DNA of 62,654 nt. Source: Phycisphaerales bacterium Planc_01. GTDB taxonomy: Bacteria > Planctomycetota > Phycisphaerae > Sedimentisphaerales > Anaerobacaceae. The notes under the pieces are model-generated. The model was not told the DNA's origin. It ran no database searches and saw only the letters and a program-made list of their open reading frames with translations. The position numbers and the translations under genes were made by a program. This document shows positions 1-9,701 of the stretch, in pieces. Every line of letters starts with the position of its first letter. Position 1 is the first letter of the stretch. The stretch covers positions 1 to 62,654 of the forward strand of contig LVBB01000075.1 in NCBI GenBank assembly GCA_001603075.1, given 5' to 3'.

Positions 1-1
1 C

Positions 2-679
2 AACGGGACCAAGATCGCCTACGACGGCCCGGCGGTCAATCTGTCGCGGCCATCCTGGCAACTGTGGAGCATCGACCTCTCGAAGGCCGGCAACGTCAGC
101 AACGTCCGCTCGCTGACGATCGGCATCGAGGGCGCCGGGGCCAGCGGGGTCGTGTACATCGACGACATCCGTCTGTATCCTGAGGTGCTCGCCTATACCT
201 CGCCGGACATCACCGGCGCCGGCGATATCGTGCAAGGCGTTCCGAACGACGGCGACTGGCCGGCCGCCGAGTATCCGGCTCTGGCCATCGACGACAACGT
301 CAACACGAAGTATCTGCATCGCAAAGGCGGCAGCCAGGCCACCGGGTTCCAGGTGGCGCCTCTGGTCGGTTCGACGGTCGTCACAGGGCTGACCTTCACC
401 ACAGCCAACGACGCGCCCACGCGGGACCCGGTCTCCTTCCGACTGTCGGGCTCCAACGCGAGTATCGACGGGCCGTACACGCTGATCGCCAGCGGCAACA
501 TTGTCGATTTTGCCGGCGCGACCGAGTGGCCGCGGTTCACCAAGACCGTCACGCCCATCGAGTTTGCGAACACGACTGCCTACAGGTACTATGAGATCGT
601 CTTCCCGACTCTTCGCGGGGCCGCGGAGACCCTCATGCAGATCGCCGAAGTGGAATTCCTCGGAACAGTGGCACCGTAG
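2..679 (+). CDS. C-terminal part of a secreted discoidin-like protein (5' end outside window)
   Basis: The reading frame is open from base 2, so only the last 225 or so codons are present. The first part (to about residue 62, ending in YIDDIRLYP) has the beta-sandwich ending typical of carbohydrate-binding or LamG-like domains. The rest looks like an F5/8-type-C (discoidin) repeat, with a DGDWPAAE...AIDDNVNTKYLH opening and an AEVEFLG closing strand, as in many secreted planctomycete proteins. It probably binds glycans outside the cell. No catalytic part is visible, so the enzyme class cannot be given. A strong hairpin follows the stop. Confidence 0.6.
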   Translation, partial: NGTKIAYDGPAVNLSRPSWQLWSIDLSKAGNVSNVRSLTIGIEGAGASGVVYIDDIRLYPEVLAYTSPDITGAGDIVQGVPNDGDWPAAEYPALAIDDNVNTKYLHRKGGSQATGFQVAPLVGSTVVTGLTFTTANDAPTRDPVSFRLSGSNASIDGPYTLIASGNIVDFAGATEWPRFTKTVTPIEFANTTAYRYYEIVFPTLRGAAETLMQIAEVEFLGTVAP

Positions 680-722
680 CAAGGGCCTGCGAGGGGTTCT
701 TACGCCTTCTGAGTATTGACTT

Positions 723-754
723 GGGGCCTGCGTCATCCGGGCGCAGGCCCCTTT
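723..754. terminator. Bidirectional terminator hairpin between convergent genes
   Basis: A perfect 10-bp stem, ggggcctgcg / cgcaggcccc, with a 9-base loop is followed by TTT on the plus strand. It lies between the plus-strand stop at 679 and the minus-strand stop at 793, so it can end transcription from both sides. Confidence 0.6.
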
Positions 755-792
755 CCATCTCAGTTCGCTGGGCGACAGGCATTCTTGGTCTG

Positions 793-1365
793 TCACGCGA
801 TTCGTTTGAGCAGCCAGGCCATGTTCTGGCCGAGGACCTGCATGGTCCGCAGCCCTTCCTCATCCTGCTCGGCTTCGCCTTTGGCCAGGCCGAAGCCCAT
901 GTTCCAGTAGATCGAGCCGGGTACGATCATCTGGCCGATCAGGAAGAAGTGGTTGATCGCGTCGAAAACGGGGATCGCGCCGCCCCTTCGGACGGCAACC
1001 ACCGCGGCGCCGACCTTGCGCCGGAGCATATCGTCGTTGGCCCGGACGACAAACCCGGCGCGGTCGATCAGCGCCTTCATTTCCGTCGTCACGTTGGCGA
1101 AGTAGGTCGGCGAGGCCAGGAGGATGCCGTCGGCCTGAACCATCTTCTCGATGCAGTCGTTGGCGATATCGTCGTCGATGACGCATCGTCCGTTCTTGTT
1201 CTGTATGCACCGCCCGCACGCCGTGCAGCCCCGGATGGTCTGGCCGGCCAACTGGATCAATTCGGTTTCGATGCCCTCGGCCTCCAGCTCGGTGAAGACC
1301 TGACGGACCAGAATGGCGGTATTGCCGTCTTTTCGGGCACTTCCGTTGAATGCCACAACCTTCAT
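793..1365 (-). CDS. Flavodoxin-fold iron-sulfur flavoprotein (NADPH-dependent FMN reductase family)
   Basis: A 190-residue protein opening with [17 protein letters not shown], the FMN phosphate-binding loop of the flavodoxin/NADPH-FMN reductase fold. A compact cysteine cluster (CTACGRC, then C about 10 residues on) near residues 47-62 matches iron-sulfur flavoproteins that carry a 4Fe-4S cluster beside [13 protein letters not shown] is the second flavin-contact loop. It is probably a cytoplasmic electron-transfer or stress-reducing enzyme; the partner is unknown. The start is supported by AAGGAG upstream of the ATG. It is not in an obvious operon. Confidence 0.8.
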   Translation of the reverse strand: MKVVAFNGSARKDGNTAILVRQVFTELEAEGIETELIQLAGQTIRGCTACGRCIQNKNGRCVIDDDIANDCIEKMVQADGILLASPTYFANVTTEMKALIDRAGFVVRANDDMLRRKVGAAVVAVRRGGAIPVFDAINHFFLIGQMIVPGSIYWNMGFGLAKGEAEQDEEGLRTMQVLGQNMAWLLKRIA

Positions 1366-1583
1366 CGCATGCTCTCCTTATGGTTGCCGGAACACTCGTT
1401 TCGGATCGTTTGAGCCGCATGCTATCGGATCGGCTCCCAACCTGCAAGCGTGGATCGAGAAGGGGCACTCGGGCGGGAGTTTCCGCGCAATAAAATGCCC
1501 TGGCCTGCGACCAACCCAATGTGGCCGATTGGAGGCCGAAAACAGGCAATCAGTGGGGTTAATGAGATTTGAGGAGTCCGATC

Positions 1584-2423
1584 ATGATTACCAGATGGCT
1601 GAGAATGGGGGCAATCGCGACGGTGGGCCTGGGGCTTGCCGGCGGTCTGTTGTTCGGAAAGGACGTGGTCAGCTATGTTCGCAGTTCTGCCAAGGGCATG
1701 CGGACCGTGGTCAAGGACTCGGTCCCGCTCGAATTCGAGCTGCGTCGGGCCCGCGACCTGCTGGAAGAGATCATCCCGGAAATGCACGCCAACATCCGGC
1801 TGATTGCCCAGGAAGAGGTGGAAGTGGCCGCTCTGAAGGCCGAGATCGCCAAGGGGCAAGAGGGCCTCGAAGACGAACGGGTCAAGATCAGGACGCTTCG
1901 CGGGTCGCTGGAGACCCCGCAGGTGCAGTATGTGTTTGCCGGCCGGCAGTACAGCCGGGGCGACGTCAAAGCCGACCTGGCTGCACGCTTTGAACGCCTC
2001 AAGGAGGGCGAACTGGTCCTGGCGAGCAAGCAGCGTCTGCTGGCCTCGCGTGAGAATTCTCTTAACGCCGCCGTCCAGTTGCTCGAGAAGACGCGCTCGC
2101 AGAAGCACATCCTTGAAAACAAGATCGAGACGCTGGCCAGCCAGTATCGGATTGTCAAGGCGGCGTCCGTCGGCTCGAAGGTCCAGGTCGACAACGGCAA
2201 GCTCGCCCAGACCGAGAAGCTGATCGCTCAGATTCAGAAGCGTCTGGACGTGGCCGAACGCGTCCTTGCCCACGAGAGCCGGTTCATCGAGGCGATCCCG
2301 GTCGACACCGTTCTCGAAGCGGACCTCGTCGCCCAGGTGGACGAATACTTCCAGCAGCAGTCGCCGGCCGAAGCAAGTTCGCCGGCGGTTGCGAAGGCGC
2401 ACGGCCCGGAAGCGTCTGACTGA
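1584..2423 (+). CDS. Membrane-anchored coiled-coil protein, function unknown
   Basis: 279 residues. The start is the ATG at 1584, preceded by GAGGAG at good distance; an in-frame TTG at 1569 is less likely. Residues 7-27 form one hydrophobic segment (GAIATVGLGLAGGLLFGKDVV), followed by long charged heptad-like stretches from about residue 48 to 240 (ELRRARDLLEEIIPEM, ERLKEGELVLASKQRLLAS). That gives one N-terminal membrane helix and a cytoplasmic or periplasmic coiled coil, ending in a short Pro/Ala tail. I recognise no enzyme domain. It precedes the FHA/kinase operon, but a hairpin and a promoter lie between, so a shared role is only suggested. Confidence 0.65.
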   Translation: MITRWLRMGAIATVGLGLAGGLLFGKDVVSYVRSSAKGMRTVVKDSVPLEFELRRARDLLEEIIPEMHANIRLIAQEEVEVAALKAEIAKGQEGLEDERVKIRTLRGSLETPQVQYVFAGRQYSRGDVKADLAARFERLKEGELVLASKQRLLASRENSLNAAVQLLEKTRSQKHILENKIETLASQYRIVKAASVGSKVQVDNGKLAQTEKLIAQIQKRLDVAERVLAHESRFIEAIPVDTVLEADLVAQVDEYFQQQSPAEASSPAVAKAHGPEASD

Positions 2424-2439
2424 GAGGACGAAGCTTGTT

Positions 2440-2465
2440 GCTGCCCGACCGAGGCGTCGGGCAGC
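2440..2465 (+). terminator. Hairpin after the coiled-coil gene
   Basis: A perfect 10-bp inverted repeat, gctgcccgac / gtcgggcagc, with a 6-base loop sits 17 bases after the stop. No T tract follows, so it may protect the mRNA end or act with Rho rather than as an intrinsic terminator. Confidence 0.4.
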
Positions 2466-2510
2466 CGCTCTCGCAGAACCGAATGGAGCATCGACCGAAG
2501 CTTGGTTGCG

Positions 2511-2539
2511 TTGCACAGATCCTTGCCGCGTGATAGAAT
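2511..2539 (+). promoter_or_regulatory. Sigma-70-type promoter of the FHA/kinase operon
   Basis: TTGCAC at 2511-2516 and TAGAAT at 2534-2539 are 17 bases apart, with TG just before the -10. Transcription would start near 2546, about 40 bases before the GTG start at 2588. Confidence 0.5.
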
Positions 2540-2587
2540 CGAATCAGGCCCGCTTCACCGGCGATCGTAACGAGAAGGAGCCTTGCC

Positions 2588-4189
2588 GTGTTGATCCTGC
2601 GTATCAAACAAGCGGAGTGTGCGTTGGCCGACGGCCGGCTTGACGAGGCCTTCGAGATCGCCAGGGCCGATGACGTCCGGCGTCACCGTCACGGTCAGCG
2701 GCTCCTGGGCCGGCTCACGCGGGCGTATGTGCAGCGGGGTCGCGAGGCCCTGGCCGGCGGCCGACTGGACACGGCGCTGGCCGACTGCAACAAGGCCGAG
2801 AAGCTGGCGGGCAACGCCTCCGAGGTGGCGCAACTGCGAGAGGCGGTATGCCGGGCCATTGTCGAGCGGCAGCAGGGCCATCAGCAAGGAGCCGTTCGGG
2901 TGGCGCAGGCCCGGCAGCGGATCGCCGACGGCTGGCATTCCGTCGGCGGGCAGATCCTGGAACGGGCCGGTTCGGACGACGCCCAGGCCGAGTTGCTCCG
3001 GCAGGAGCTCGACGCCGTGCGGCTGCACACCGAAGACGCCGTCGCGAAGGCCGAGCAGGCGCTGAAGCGAGGCGATCTCGTTGCGGCGGTCGATGTCCTT
3101 CGTGCGGCCGGTGTGGCGAAGAATCGAAACGGCCGGATCGGCGAAATCCTTGGCCGAATCAGGAAACAGGCCGGCGAGCAGGTCCAGGCCAGTCTCGAAC
3201 AGGGCCGGATCGACCGCGCCCAATCGCTTTTGCAGAGGCTGGCCCCTCTGGACGGCGACGGTCAGGAGATCGCCGAGCTGCGCAGGGCGCTGATGCGATG
3301 CCACGAGGCGGCCGAACTGGTGGCGGCGGGGCGACCCGGTGCAGCGCTGCCGCTGCTGCGAAAGGTCAAAACGATGTATCCTTCGGCCAGGTGGCTGGAC
3401 AAGGTCCTCGGCGACGTCAAGCAGGCGGCCGGGGCGCTGGAAGAACTCGATGCCGGGCCCCTGGGCCTGAGCATCGCCGACGCCGTCGGCATTCGGAACC
3501 AGGCGATGCAGGATGAAAACGATATCCCTGCCCGTGATGAGGCGATGGATGAGGCTGCACGGGCTATGGATGCGCCAAGGAACGACCCGACGGCATCCCC
3601 GCTGCCTTCGGCGTTCGTCATGCAGATGGACGGGGTCGGAAGCTATCTCGTGTTTCGTGAAGCCCGGCTGACGATCGGCCCGATCAGCTCGTCGGCCCGG
3701 CCGACGCTGGGGCTGATGGCCGAGCCGGACCTGCCCGTCATCGGTATCGAGCGTATCGACGCCGACTACTTCGTGCGTTCGGAACGCGCGATCCAAGTGA
3801 ACGGCACGCCCGTGACCGAAAAACTGCTGGCCGACGGCGACGTGATCGCGCTGTCGCCCCGATGCCGGCTGCGATTCCGCCTGCCCAACGCGGCCAGCAC
3901 GACCGCGGTGCTGATGCTCAGCGGCGCCAGGCTCGGCCGGCCCGACATTCGCCACATCCTTCTGATGGGTCGTGACATCCTCGCCGGACCGTACACGAAC
4001 CACCACATTCAGACCGAGCACCTCGATGAGACGATCACGTTCTTCGAGCAGAACGAGCGGCTGCTGTGCCGGGCGAGCCGGCCTGTTGCGATCGACGGCC
4101 GACCGATGCAGCCGGAGAAGGGCCTGGTGATGGACAAGCCGATTCGGATCGGCAACCTCTCTATGGTATTAGCACGGTTCCACGCGTAG
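2588..4189 (+). CDS. Helical-repeat protein with C-terminal FHA-like domains
   Basis: 533 residues starting at GTG, with GAGAAGGAG 7-8 bases upstream. Residues 1-300 are helical and TPR-like, with repeated Ala/Leu/Arg-rich pairs ([46 protein letters not shown]). After a linker, about residues 340-440 look like an FHA-type beta sandwich (RLTIGPISSS...IERIDADYFVRS...IQVNGTPV...LADGDVIALS). A second, weaker copy follows to the end (MGRDILAGPYTNHH...VAIDGRPMQPEKGLVMDKPIRIG). FHA domains bind phosphothreonine, so this is a likely partner of the Ser/Thr kinase 45 bases downstream. The domain call is by eye and the key FHA residues are not all certain. Confidence 0.6.
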   Translation: MLILRIKQAECALADGRLDEAFEIARADDVRRHRHGQRLLGRLTRAYVQRGREALAGGRLDTALADCNKAEKLAGNASEVAQLREAVCRAIVERQQGHQQGAVRVAQARQRIADGWHSVGGQILERAGSDDAQAELLRQELDAVRLHTEDAVAKAEQALKRGDLVAAVDVLRAAGVAKNRNGRIGEILGRIRKQAGEQVQASLEQGRIDRAQSLLQRLAPLDGDGQEIAELRRALMRCHEAAELVAAGRPGAALPLLRKVKTMYPSARWLDKVLGDVKQAAGALEELDAGPLGLSIADAVGIRNQAMQDENDIPARDEAMDEAARAMDAPRNDPTASPLPSAFVMQMDGVGSYLVFREARLTIGPISSSARPTLGLMAEPDLPVIGIERIDADYFVRSERAIQVNGTPVTEKLLADGDVIALSPRCRLRFRLPNAASTTAVLMLSGARLGRPDIRHILLMGRDILAGPYTNHHIQTEHLDETITFFEQNERLLCRASRPVAIDGRPMQPEKGLVMDKPIRIGNLSMVLARFHA

Positions 4190-4234
4190 CAGCAAGGTAA
4201 GTGACGACGACCTCTTAATCCGGCAGAAGGCATT

Positions 4235-7200
4235 ATGGACGCGTACCAATACGAATATGGAGACCGGCCGCTGGAAGGATATACCATCCAGCGTGCGGCC
4301 GGGCGAGGCGGCTTTGGCGAGGTCTATTATGCCGTCAGCGACAGCGGCCGACAGGTGGCGCTCAAGGTGATCCAGAGCCACGAGCAGATCGAGCTGCGGG
4401 GCATCAGCCAGTGCATGAACCTCAAGAGCCCGCACCTGGTCACGGTCTTCGACGTCAAGTACAACGATCACGGTCGGCCGTTCGTCATTATGGAATACGT
4501 CTCGGGCCCGGCCCTGAGCGATCTGCTGAAGGAGTCGCCGGGGGGGCTGGGCACACAGAAGGCGGCCTTCTTCCTGCGCGAGATCGCCAAGGGCCTGTCG
4601 TATCTGCACGAGTGCGGGATCGTGCACCGCGACCTCAAGCCGAGCAACATTTTCTACGAGAACGGCTACGTGAAGATCGGCGACTACGGCCTGACCAAAG
4701 CGATCAGCGCCAGCCATCACGTCAGCCATACGATCACCGTCGGGACCGTCCATTATATGGCGCCGGAGATTGGCGCGGGCCGGTACGATCGCAGTGTCGA
4801 TATCTACGCCCTCGGCGTGCTGTTGTATGAGATGCTCACGGGTCAGGTCCCGTTCCTCGGCTCCAGTCCGGCTGAGATCCTGATGAAGCACATGACGGCG
4901 GCGCCGCCGCTCGAACACATCGAGGAGCCGTTCCGCCGCGTGATTCGCAAGGCCCTGGCCAAAGACCCTGACGAGCGCTACCAGACCGTGCAGCAGATGG
5001 TCGAAGACGTCTTCGGCGCCGAGCACGTCCGCAACAGCGTTTCGCAGTTCTCGCCGGAGGAGCTGTCCGTCGTCGCCGAGCACATCGCCCACAAGATGGG
5101 CACGGCCCGTGCGGAGCAGGCAAAAGGCCAGGAGCCAAAGGACTTCAGCAAGGAGATCGGCAAGAAGGCCGAGCTGATCGCCAAGAAGGTCGAGGTCTTC
5201 AGTGGGCAGATGGCCGAGAAGCTCAAGGTCGCCAAGGAACGGGCCCAGCAGAGCGGGTCGCGTCCCGTTGCGGTGGCCGATCCGATGGGCCCCGGACAGC
5301 GGCGCACCCTGGCCCTGATGACCATGGTGGCCATCGCCATTGGAGCGGGCATCTTCAGCGGTCATGGCTTCGGTCCTGCGGCCATGGTCTTTGTGATGAT
5401 CGGCCTGGCGTCGAAGATCATCCTCTATTCTCGCCGGCAATGGTGGTGCGGTCTCGACGCCGATTCACGCTGGTTGGGCAAGGCGGCTACCTGTTTCGGC
5501 GCGGCCTTTGCCTCGATTGTGGCTGCGACGTTGGTGGCCGGTATCTTCGGCGGCATGGGCGGACATGGCGGGGTGGCGTTTCGAGGCTTCCCTTTCCTCG
5601 GATGGCTGCCTTTCGTCGGAGGGCTCCGTTTCGGGGGAGCGCTGGCGATGGCTCTGCCCATGTTGCTGGTGGACTGGTGGGGCCTGAGCGATCCGCAGCG
5701 CAAGGCGCGCGTGGCGTTGGGCCCGGCGTTGTGGGCCGGGTTCCTCGGCTATGTCGGCGGCAACATGTTCGGCATGCCTCCGGTCGTCGTCGCCTGTGCG
5801 TTGGCCGGAACGGCTCTGGTGGTTCAGACCCTGAGCCCCTGCGGCCAACCGCTTGCCGAGGTCTTCGGCGCCCAGGCAGCAAAGAACGCGGCGCGGCAGG
5901 CCAGTTCGGGCATCTATGCTCGTCCTGTCCCGGCGTACGCCCGGCCGCTGTGGATGTTCGGCTGGCTGGCGTGCATCGGACTGGGGCTATTCCTCTGCAT
6001 TCTGGCCGGCACGAGCCTGCACGGCAACGCCTTCGGGTTTGCTGTCGCGTTCGGCGTCGATGCCTTCATCCTGTCGGTGCTGTGCTTCGTCATGATGTTC
6101 CGGGGCACCTTCACCGGCTGGTATCGGTATCTGATTCGACCGGTGTTGTTGACCCTCTGCGTTCAGACTGTGGTCACCGCGTCGATCCTGCTGGGAAACC
6201 TGAGTCTGCACGGACCACAGGTCGCCATGATGATTTTCTTCATCGTCTTCCCGAACGGTCTGTTTCTGGTCTTCCTGCTGGCCCCGCCCAGCGCGTTCGG
6301 TGTACGCGACGTTGCCGTGTCGGACACCGCCGGCGTCCCTCTGCGGCACCGCTCCTGCGCTCGCACGGCGCCGAGCGGAGCGGTTTCGCCGGCCAAGCGA
6401 TTCTGGGCCCTGATTCTTGCCTTGGCTCCGCTCGTTCCGCTTCCTCCGCTATGCGGCCTGCAACGGTTCTATGTGGGCAAGATCGGCACAGGCGTCCTCT
6501 GGCTGTTCACCGGCGGGCTGTTCGGCATCGGCCAGCTTGTCGATATCATCATGATCCTGGCCGGATCGTTTGAAGACAAGAACGGCCTGCCTGTGGTGAA
6601 CTGGCATGGTCCGGACCCCGCGAAGGCGGATGTGCCGGGCCGTGTAGCGGTGGCTCCGTCGGGTGCCGCTGCATCGCCGCCGTCGGCGAGTGAACCAGCG
6701 CCGGCCGCAAGACCCGATGCGGTGGCGGCGTCTCCCACACGGGAACCTTCGTCCGCTCCTTCGTATGCCAGCACGGGAACGGTCATCTATGAGCCGTGGC
6801 ACCCCTTCAGCGGTCTGATCTGTGCGCTCGGCCATATTCTGCTGCTGGCGGCGATCCTGGTTGGTCTGGCCATTGGGCTGCACCTGCCCGCCGTCGTGGC
6901 GGCCGGCTGGCCCGATCCTGAGCTGGCCCAGAAACTGGAGGGGATCTTTGGCTACGCCGAATGGCCGAGGATGGTCGAGCAGGGCGGCGGACTGCTCATC
7001 GTGGCCCTGTTGTTCTTTGCGGCGGTCCTGATCATGATCGGCCGGCGCAAGAACGGGGCCGCTCATCTGATCCGCGCCCTGCTGGGATTGGGCGGGTTCT
7101 TCTGGGCGATTTCGCTCTTTCGAAGTGAAGTTGTCTCTTCGTCGGAGGCCCGGAGCATCGCCGATCTGATCGGCCAGAAGCAGGTGGGCCCGGGCCTCGA

Positions 7201-7342
7201 ACGGCTCTTTGGCGCCCTGGGCCAGGAGGAGGCGATCTTCGCGGGCGTGATCGCCCTGGTCTCCATACTCATACTGGCCTGGCCGCCGCGACGACACACA
7301 CCGATCTTCGCACCGATGCCCAATCAGGGGGTGGTTCTATGA
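4235..7342 (+). CDS. Membrane Ser/Thr protein kinase with a TM2 domain
   Basis: 1035 residues. The Hanks-type kinase domain is at about 16-260: glycine loop [10 protein letters not shown], Lys44 in ALKVI, catalytic HRDLKPSN with Asp133, DYG in place of DFG at 150-152, and APE in the activation segment. A charged linker (about 270-345) leads to many membrane helices. Around residues 730-775 is a TM2-type pair ([33 protein letters not shown]). A Pro/Ala linker and four more helices close the protein. The kinase end is cytoplasmic by inference. It phosphorylates Ser/Thr on unknown targets; the flanking FHA protein and ECF sigma factor are candidates. Its stop overlaps the next start (ATGA). Confidence 0.9.
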   Translation: MDAYQYEYGDRPLEGYTIQRAAGRGGFGEVYYAVSDSGRQVALKVIQSHEQIELRGISQCMNLKSPHLVTVFDVKYNDHGRPFVIMEYVSGPALSDLLKESPGGLGTQKAAFFLREIAKGLSYLHECGIVHRDLKPSNIFYENGYVKIGDYGLTKAISASHHVSHTITVGTVHYMAPEIGAGRYDRSVDIYALGVLLYEMLTGQVPFLGSSPAEILMKHMTAAPPLEHIEEPFRRVIRKALAKDPDERYQTVQQMVEDVFGAEHVRNSVSQFSPEELSVVAEHIAHKMGTARAEQAKGQEPKDFSKEIGKKAELIAKKVEVFSGQMAEKLKVAKERAQQSGSRPVAVADPMGPGQRRTLALMTMVAIAIGAGIFSGHGFGPAAMVFVMIGLASKIILYSRRQWWCGLDADSRWLGKAATCFGAAFASIVAATLVAGIFGGMGGHGGVAFRGFPFLGWLPFVGGLRFGGALAMALPMLLVDWWGLSDPQRKARVALGPALWAGFLGYVGGNMFGMPPVVVACALAGTALVVQTLSPCGQPLAEVFGAQAAKNAARQASSGIYARPVPAYARPLWMFGWLACIGLGLFLCILAGTSLHGNAFGFAVAFGVDAFILSVLCFVMMFRGTFTGWYRYLIRPVLLTLCVQTVVTASILLGNLSLHGPQVAMMIFFIVFPNGLFLVFLLAPPSAFGVRDVAVSDTAGVPLRHRSCARTAPSGAVSPAKRFWALILALAPLVPLPPLCGLQRFYVGKIGTGVLWLFTGGLFGIGQLVDIIMILAGSFEDKNGLPVVNWHGPDPAKADVPGRVAVAPSGAAASPPSASEPAPAARPDAVAASPTREPSSAPSYASTGTVIYEPWHPFSGLICALGHILLLAAILVGLAIGLHLPAVVAAGWPDPELAQKLEGIFGYAEWPRMVEQGGGLLIVALLFFAAVLIMIGRRKNGAAHLIRALLGLGGFFWAISLFRSEVVSSSEARSIADLIGQKQVGPGLERLFGALGQEEAIFAGVIALVSILILAWPPRRHTPIFAPMPNQGVVL

Positions 7343-8727
7343 TGCCGATGTTTCTAATCCCAATCCCGTTCATCTTCGTGCTGCTGATTCTCCTGCTGAA
7401 GAAGGCGCCCAGGATCGGTGTGTGGGTTGTTGGCGGACTGATTCCCGTCGTCGTCTTCGCATCGATGATTGTCGTTCCGGTCGGGATACGCGACGGCTTC
7501 TTCCCAAACGTCCTGCCCCACGGCGATCAGATCCCGTTCTTTGTCATTCCGCTGCCGTTCATCTTCGTCCTGATGATCCTCCTGTTGAACCAATCTCCCA
7601 AAGCCGGAGCGACGGTGATCGTCGCGGTGATCGTCATGGCTGTGCTCGGCGCGGGCTTGTGGCTGCGTGCCTCGCATCGGCGTGCGTCGTACCAGCGGGC
7701 CACGATAAGGTCAGTCCAGAGTATCACTCCTATGGCTCCAGCGGAACCGACAAGACCCGCGATATCCTTGTCGCCCATCTGGTCGGAAGGTGTCGAGCAC
7801 CAATTCGAGGCGGACATCTATCCGTCGGTTCTGGCGGCGGCAGAGGCGCTGGGCCGGCGGCTGGTCGTGCCCATTCAGACCGTGGCCGCCGAGCCGAATG
7901 CGCCGGCTCGGATCGTCCTGTTCCAGGAAGGCAACGACCGCCAGGTCATTTCAGCACTTCAGCGCGTCCTCCAAAGGGAGTTGTCAGGCGCGCCATGCTC
8001 CGTCGAGGCCGATTTGCGAAACATCCGTCCCGGCGAAGTGGGTCTGACGTTACGCGCCGAAGCACGGGTTCAGGAGGAAGTCCCTCGCAATCAGGGCACA
8101 GGCCTGACGATCATTGAACGGGTCATGGGTGGCAGGATCACCGGGACGGTCTTCACGGACGAGCGCCGGGCCAGCGCCGGGGCCGACTACATCGACAAGC
8201 CCTGGGCCGACAACTTCTCGGCGTTTGTCGCCGGCAAGCCGGACGGGCACTTCCTGATTGCCCGGTCGCGGGAGGCGTGCACCAGCGAGAACGAGGCTCG
8301 ACAGCAGGCCATCCGGGATGCGTGCGATCAGCTCAGCGACATCGCCGGGCAAAAATGGACGGCCGTCCCCGGCCGGCCTCCTCTGACGGTCAGCTCCCGC
8401 GACGTACAGGAAGGGGGCTTCATCCTCGATCAATTCGTCCAGAGCTTTGACGGCTCGGCAGGACGAATCTGGCGGCAGGCCATCCTGCTCGACGCCTCGG
8501 GCTCGAAGCTCGCCTGGCTCCAGAGCCGCAAGGCCACCGAAGTGCACGGGGAGCGAGTCACATGGGCTCGAATGATCCTCTCGGCTCTCGGCGTTCTGAT
8601 CGTAATTGTCGCCACCTACCTCTTCCTCAACATGGCCACGAGAGGGTATTATGTATGGTCGTTGCGGATCGCCGGGGTCGTCCTGGCGATTGCCGCCATC
8701 GTCTCGATCCTTCTGGTCCTGAGGTGA
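7339..8727 (+). CDS. Polytopic membrane protein of the kinase operon, function unknown
   Basis: 462 residues, starting inside the kinase stop codon (ATGA), so translational coupling is likely. The N-terminus holds two near-identical hydrophobic units, [18 protein letters not shown] (about 7-24) and [18 protein letters not shown] (about 71-88), each followed by another helix. This is an internal duplication. A soluble middle part of about 260 residues (about 125-400) has no motif I recognise. Two more helices end the protein (about 408-428 and 442-461). It may be a sensor or scaffold for the kinase; this rests on position only. Confidence 0.6.
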   Translation: MMPMFLIPIPFIFVLLILLLKKAPRIGVWVVGGLIPVVVFASMIVVPVGIRDGFFPNVLPHGDQIPFFVIPLPFIFVLMILLLNQSPKAGATVIVAVIVMAVLGAGLWLRASHRRASYQRATIRSVQSITPMAPAEPTRPAISLSPIWSEGVEHQFEADIYPSVLAAAEALGRRLVVPIQTVAAEPNAPARIVLFQEGNDRQVISALQRVLQRELSGAPCSVEADLRNIRPGEVGLTLRAEARVQEEVPRNQGTGLTIIERVMGGRITGTVFTDERRASAGADYIDKPWADNFSAFVAGKPDGHFLIARSREACTSENEARQQAIRDACDQLSDIAGQKWTAVPGRPPLTVSSRDVQEGGFILDQFVQSFDGSAGRIWRQAILLDASGSKLAWLQSRKATEVHGERVTWARMILSALGVLIVIVATYLFLNMATRGYYVWSLRIAGVVLAIAAIVSILLVLR

Positions 8728-8730
8728 GTA

Positions 8731-8775
8731 GGTCCTATTGGTCCTATAGGCCCCATGGGACCTATGGGGCCTGTG
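8731..8775 (+). repeat. Five tandem 9-bp units between the membrane gene and the sigma gene
   Basis: The units are ggtcctatt, ggtcctata, ggccccatg, ggacctatg and gggcctgtg. They lie 4 bases after one stop and end 5 bases before the sigma-factor ATG at 8781. Read as codons they give Gly-Pro-X triplets, but no gene uses that frame convincingly. Complementary GGTCC/GGACC pieces can fold and may control access to the sigma start. Confidence 0.75.
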
Positions 8776-8780
8776 AAGCC

Positions 8781-9686
8781 ATGGACAAGGTTTCGAAGCC
8801 GGAACAGTACTTCCTCGACAGGATTCGCCAGGGCGACCAGCAGGCGTGGTCCGACTTCATCGGGCGGTATCGGGGCCGTCTGCTGCGCTTTGCGCGTGCT
8901 AAACTACCGCAGAGCGCCGATGCCGAGGACGTTGTCCAGGACGCATTCATCGCTTTCCTCCGCAGCCTGGAGCGATTTCGCGGCGAGTGCGATCTTGAGA
9001 CCTATCTGTTCTCGCTGATTCGCCGCAAGATCATCGACAGCTACCGGCGCCGGGACGCAAGAAAGGTCTGCCTGATCCAGGACGCCTACGAGCCGGATAC
9101 CGATGGAGGTTCCTCTGACGCCTTCGAGCAGGTCGCCTCTCCGGCCCAGACCGCCAGTTGGTATGCCCGCGCCGACGAGCAGTACGACCTTCAGAAGACG
9201 GTGCTGGCCGAGGCGCTGGAGGAGCTTGTGGACGGCTTCAAACGCGCCCTGCGGTTCCGCGACCTGCAGATCATCGAGCTGCTGCTCTACTGCCAGTTGC
9301 CCAACAAGCGCGTGGCCGAGACGATGAATATCGACGAGAAGACCGTCGCCTTGGTCAAGCATCGCAGTCTCAAGCAGGTCCGCAGTTTCATCGAAGGCAA
9401 GAGGATTGCGGCCGGTCCTGCCTCAGAGGAGTTCGAGGGGCTGCTGACCGACATCTGGGAATATCATCGGTTCAGTTGTCCCAAGCGCAGCACGATCGGC
9501 GGCTTTCTGCTGCGGACCCTGGCCGACGATTGGCAGCGGTACGTGGATTTCCACCTCAACGTCCTCGGCTGCCGCTTCTGCCGGGCCAATCTCGAAGACC
9601 TCGAATGCGAGTCCGCCGAGCACGCCCAACAGCTTCAGGCCCGCATCATGGAATCCACCGTCGGCTTTCTCAGCCGACCCCTGTAG
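8781..9686 (+). CDS. ECF sigma factor with a long Cys/His-containing C-terminal extension
   Basis: 301 residues from the ATG at 8781. Region 2 is clear at about 10-85 (DAEDVVQDAFIAFLRSLERF, TYLFSLIRRKIIDSYRRR). Region 4 is at about 140-195, with helix-turn-helix NKRVAETMNIDEKTVALVKH. About 100 more residues follow, which ordinary ECF factors lack. They contain CPKRSTIGGFLL and DFHLNVLGCRFC, a His followed by CxxC that resembles the zinc-binding anti-sigma motif although the spacing differs (H-x5-C-x2-C). It would direct RNA polymerase to its own regulon. Linkage to the Ser/Thr kinase recalls kinase-associated ECF groups. No strong Shine-Dalgarno is seen; the tandem repeat occupies that place. 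Confidence 0.85.
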   Translation: MDKVSKPEQYFLDRIRQGDQQAWSDFIGRYRGRLLRFARAKLPQSADAEDVVQDAFIAFLRSLERFRGECDLETYLFSLIRRKIIDSYRRRDARKVCLIQDAYEPDTDGGSSDAFEQVASPAQTASWYARADEQYDLQKTVLAEALEELVDGFKRALRFRDLQIIELLLYCQLPNKRVAETMNIDEKTVALVKHRSLKQVRSFIEGKRIAAGPASEEFEGLLTDIWEYHRFSCPKRSTIGGFLLRTLADDWQRYVDFHLNVLGCRFCRANLEDLECESAEHAQQLQARIMESTVGFLSRPL

Positions 9687-9701
9687 ATTCCTTTGGCCGG
9701 C

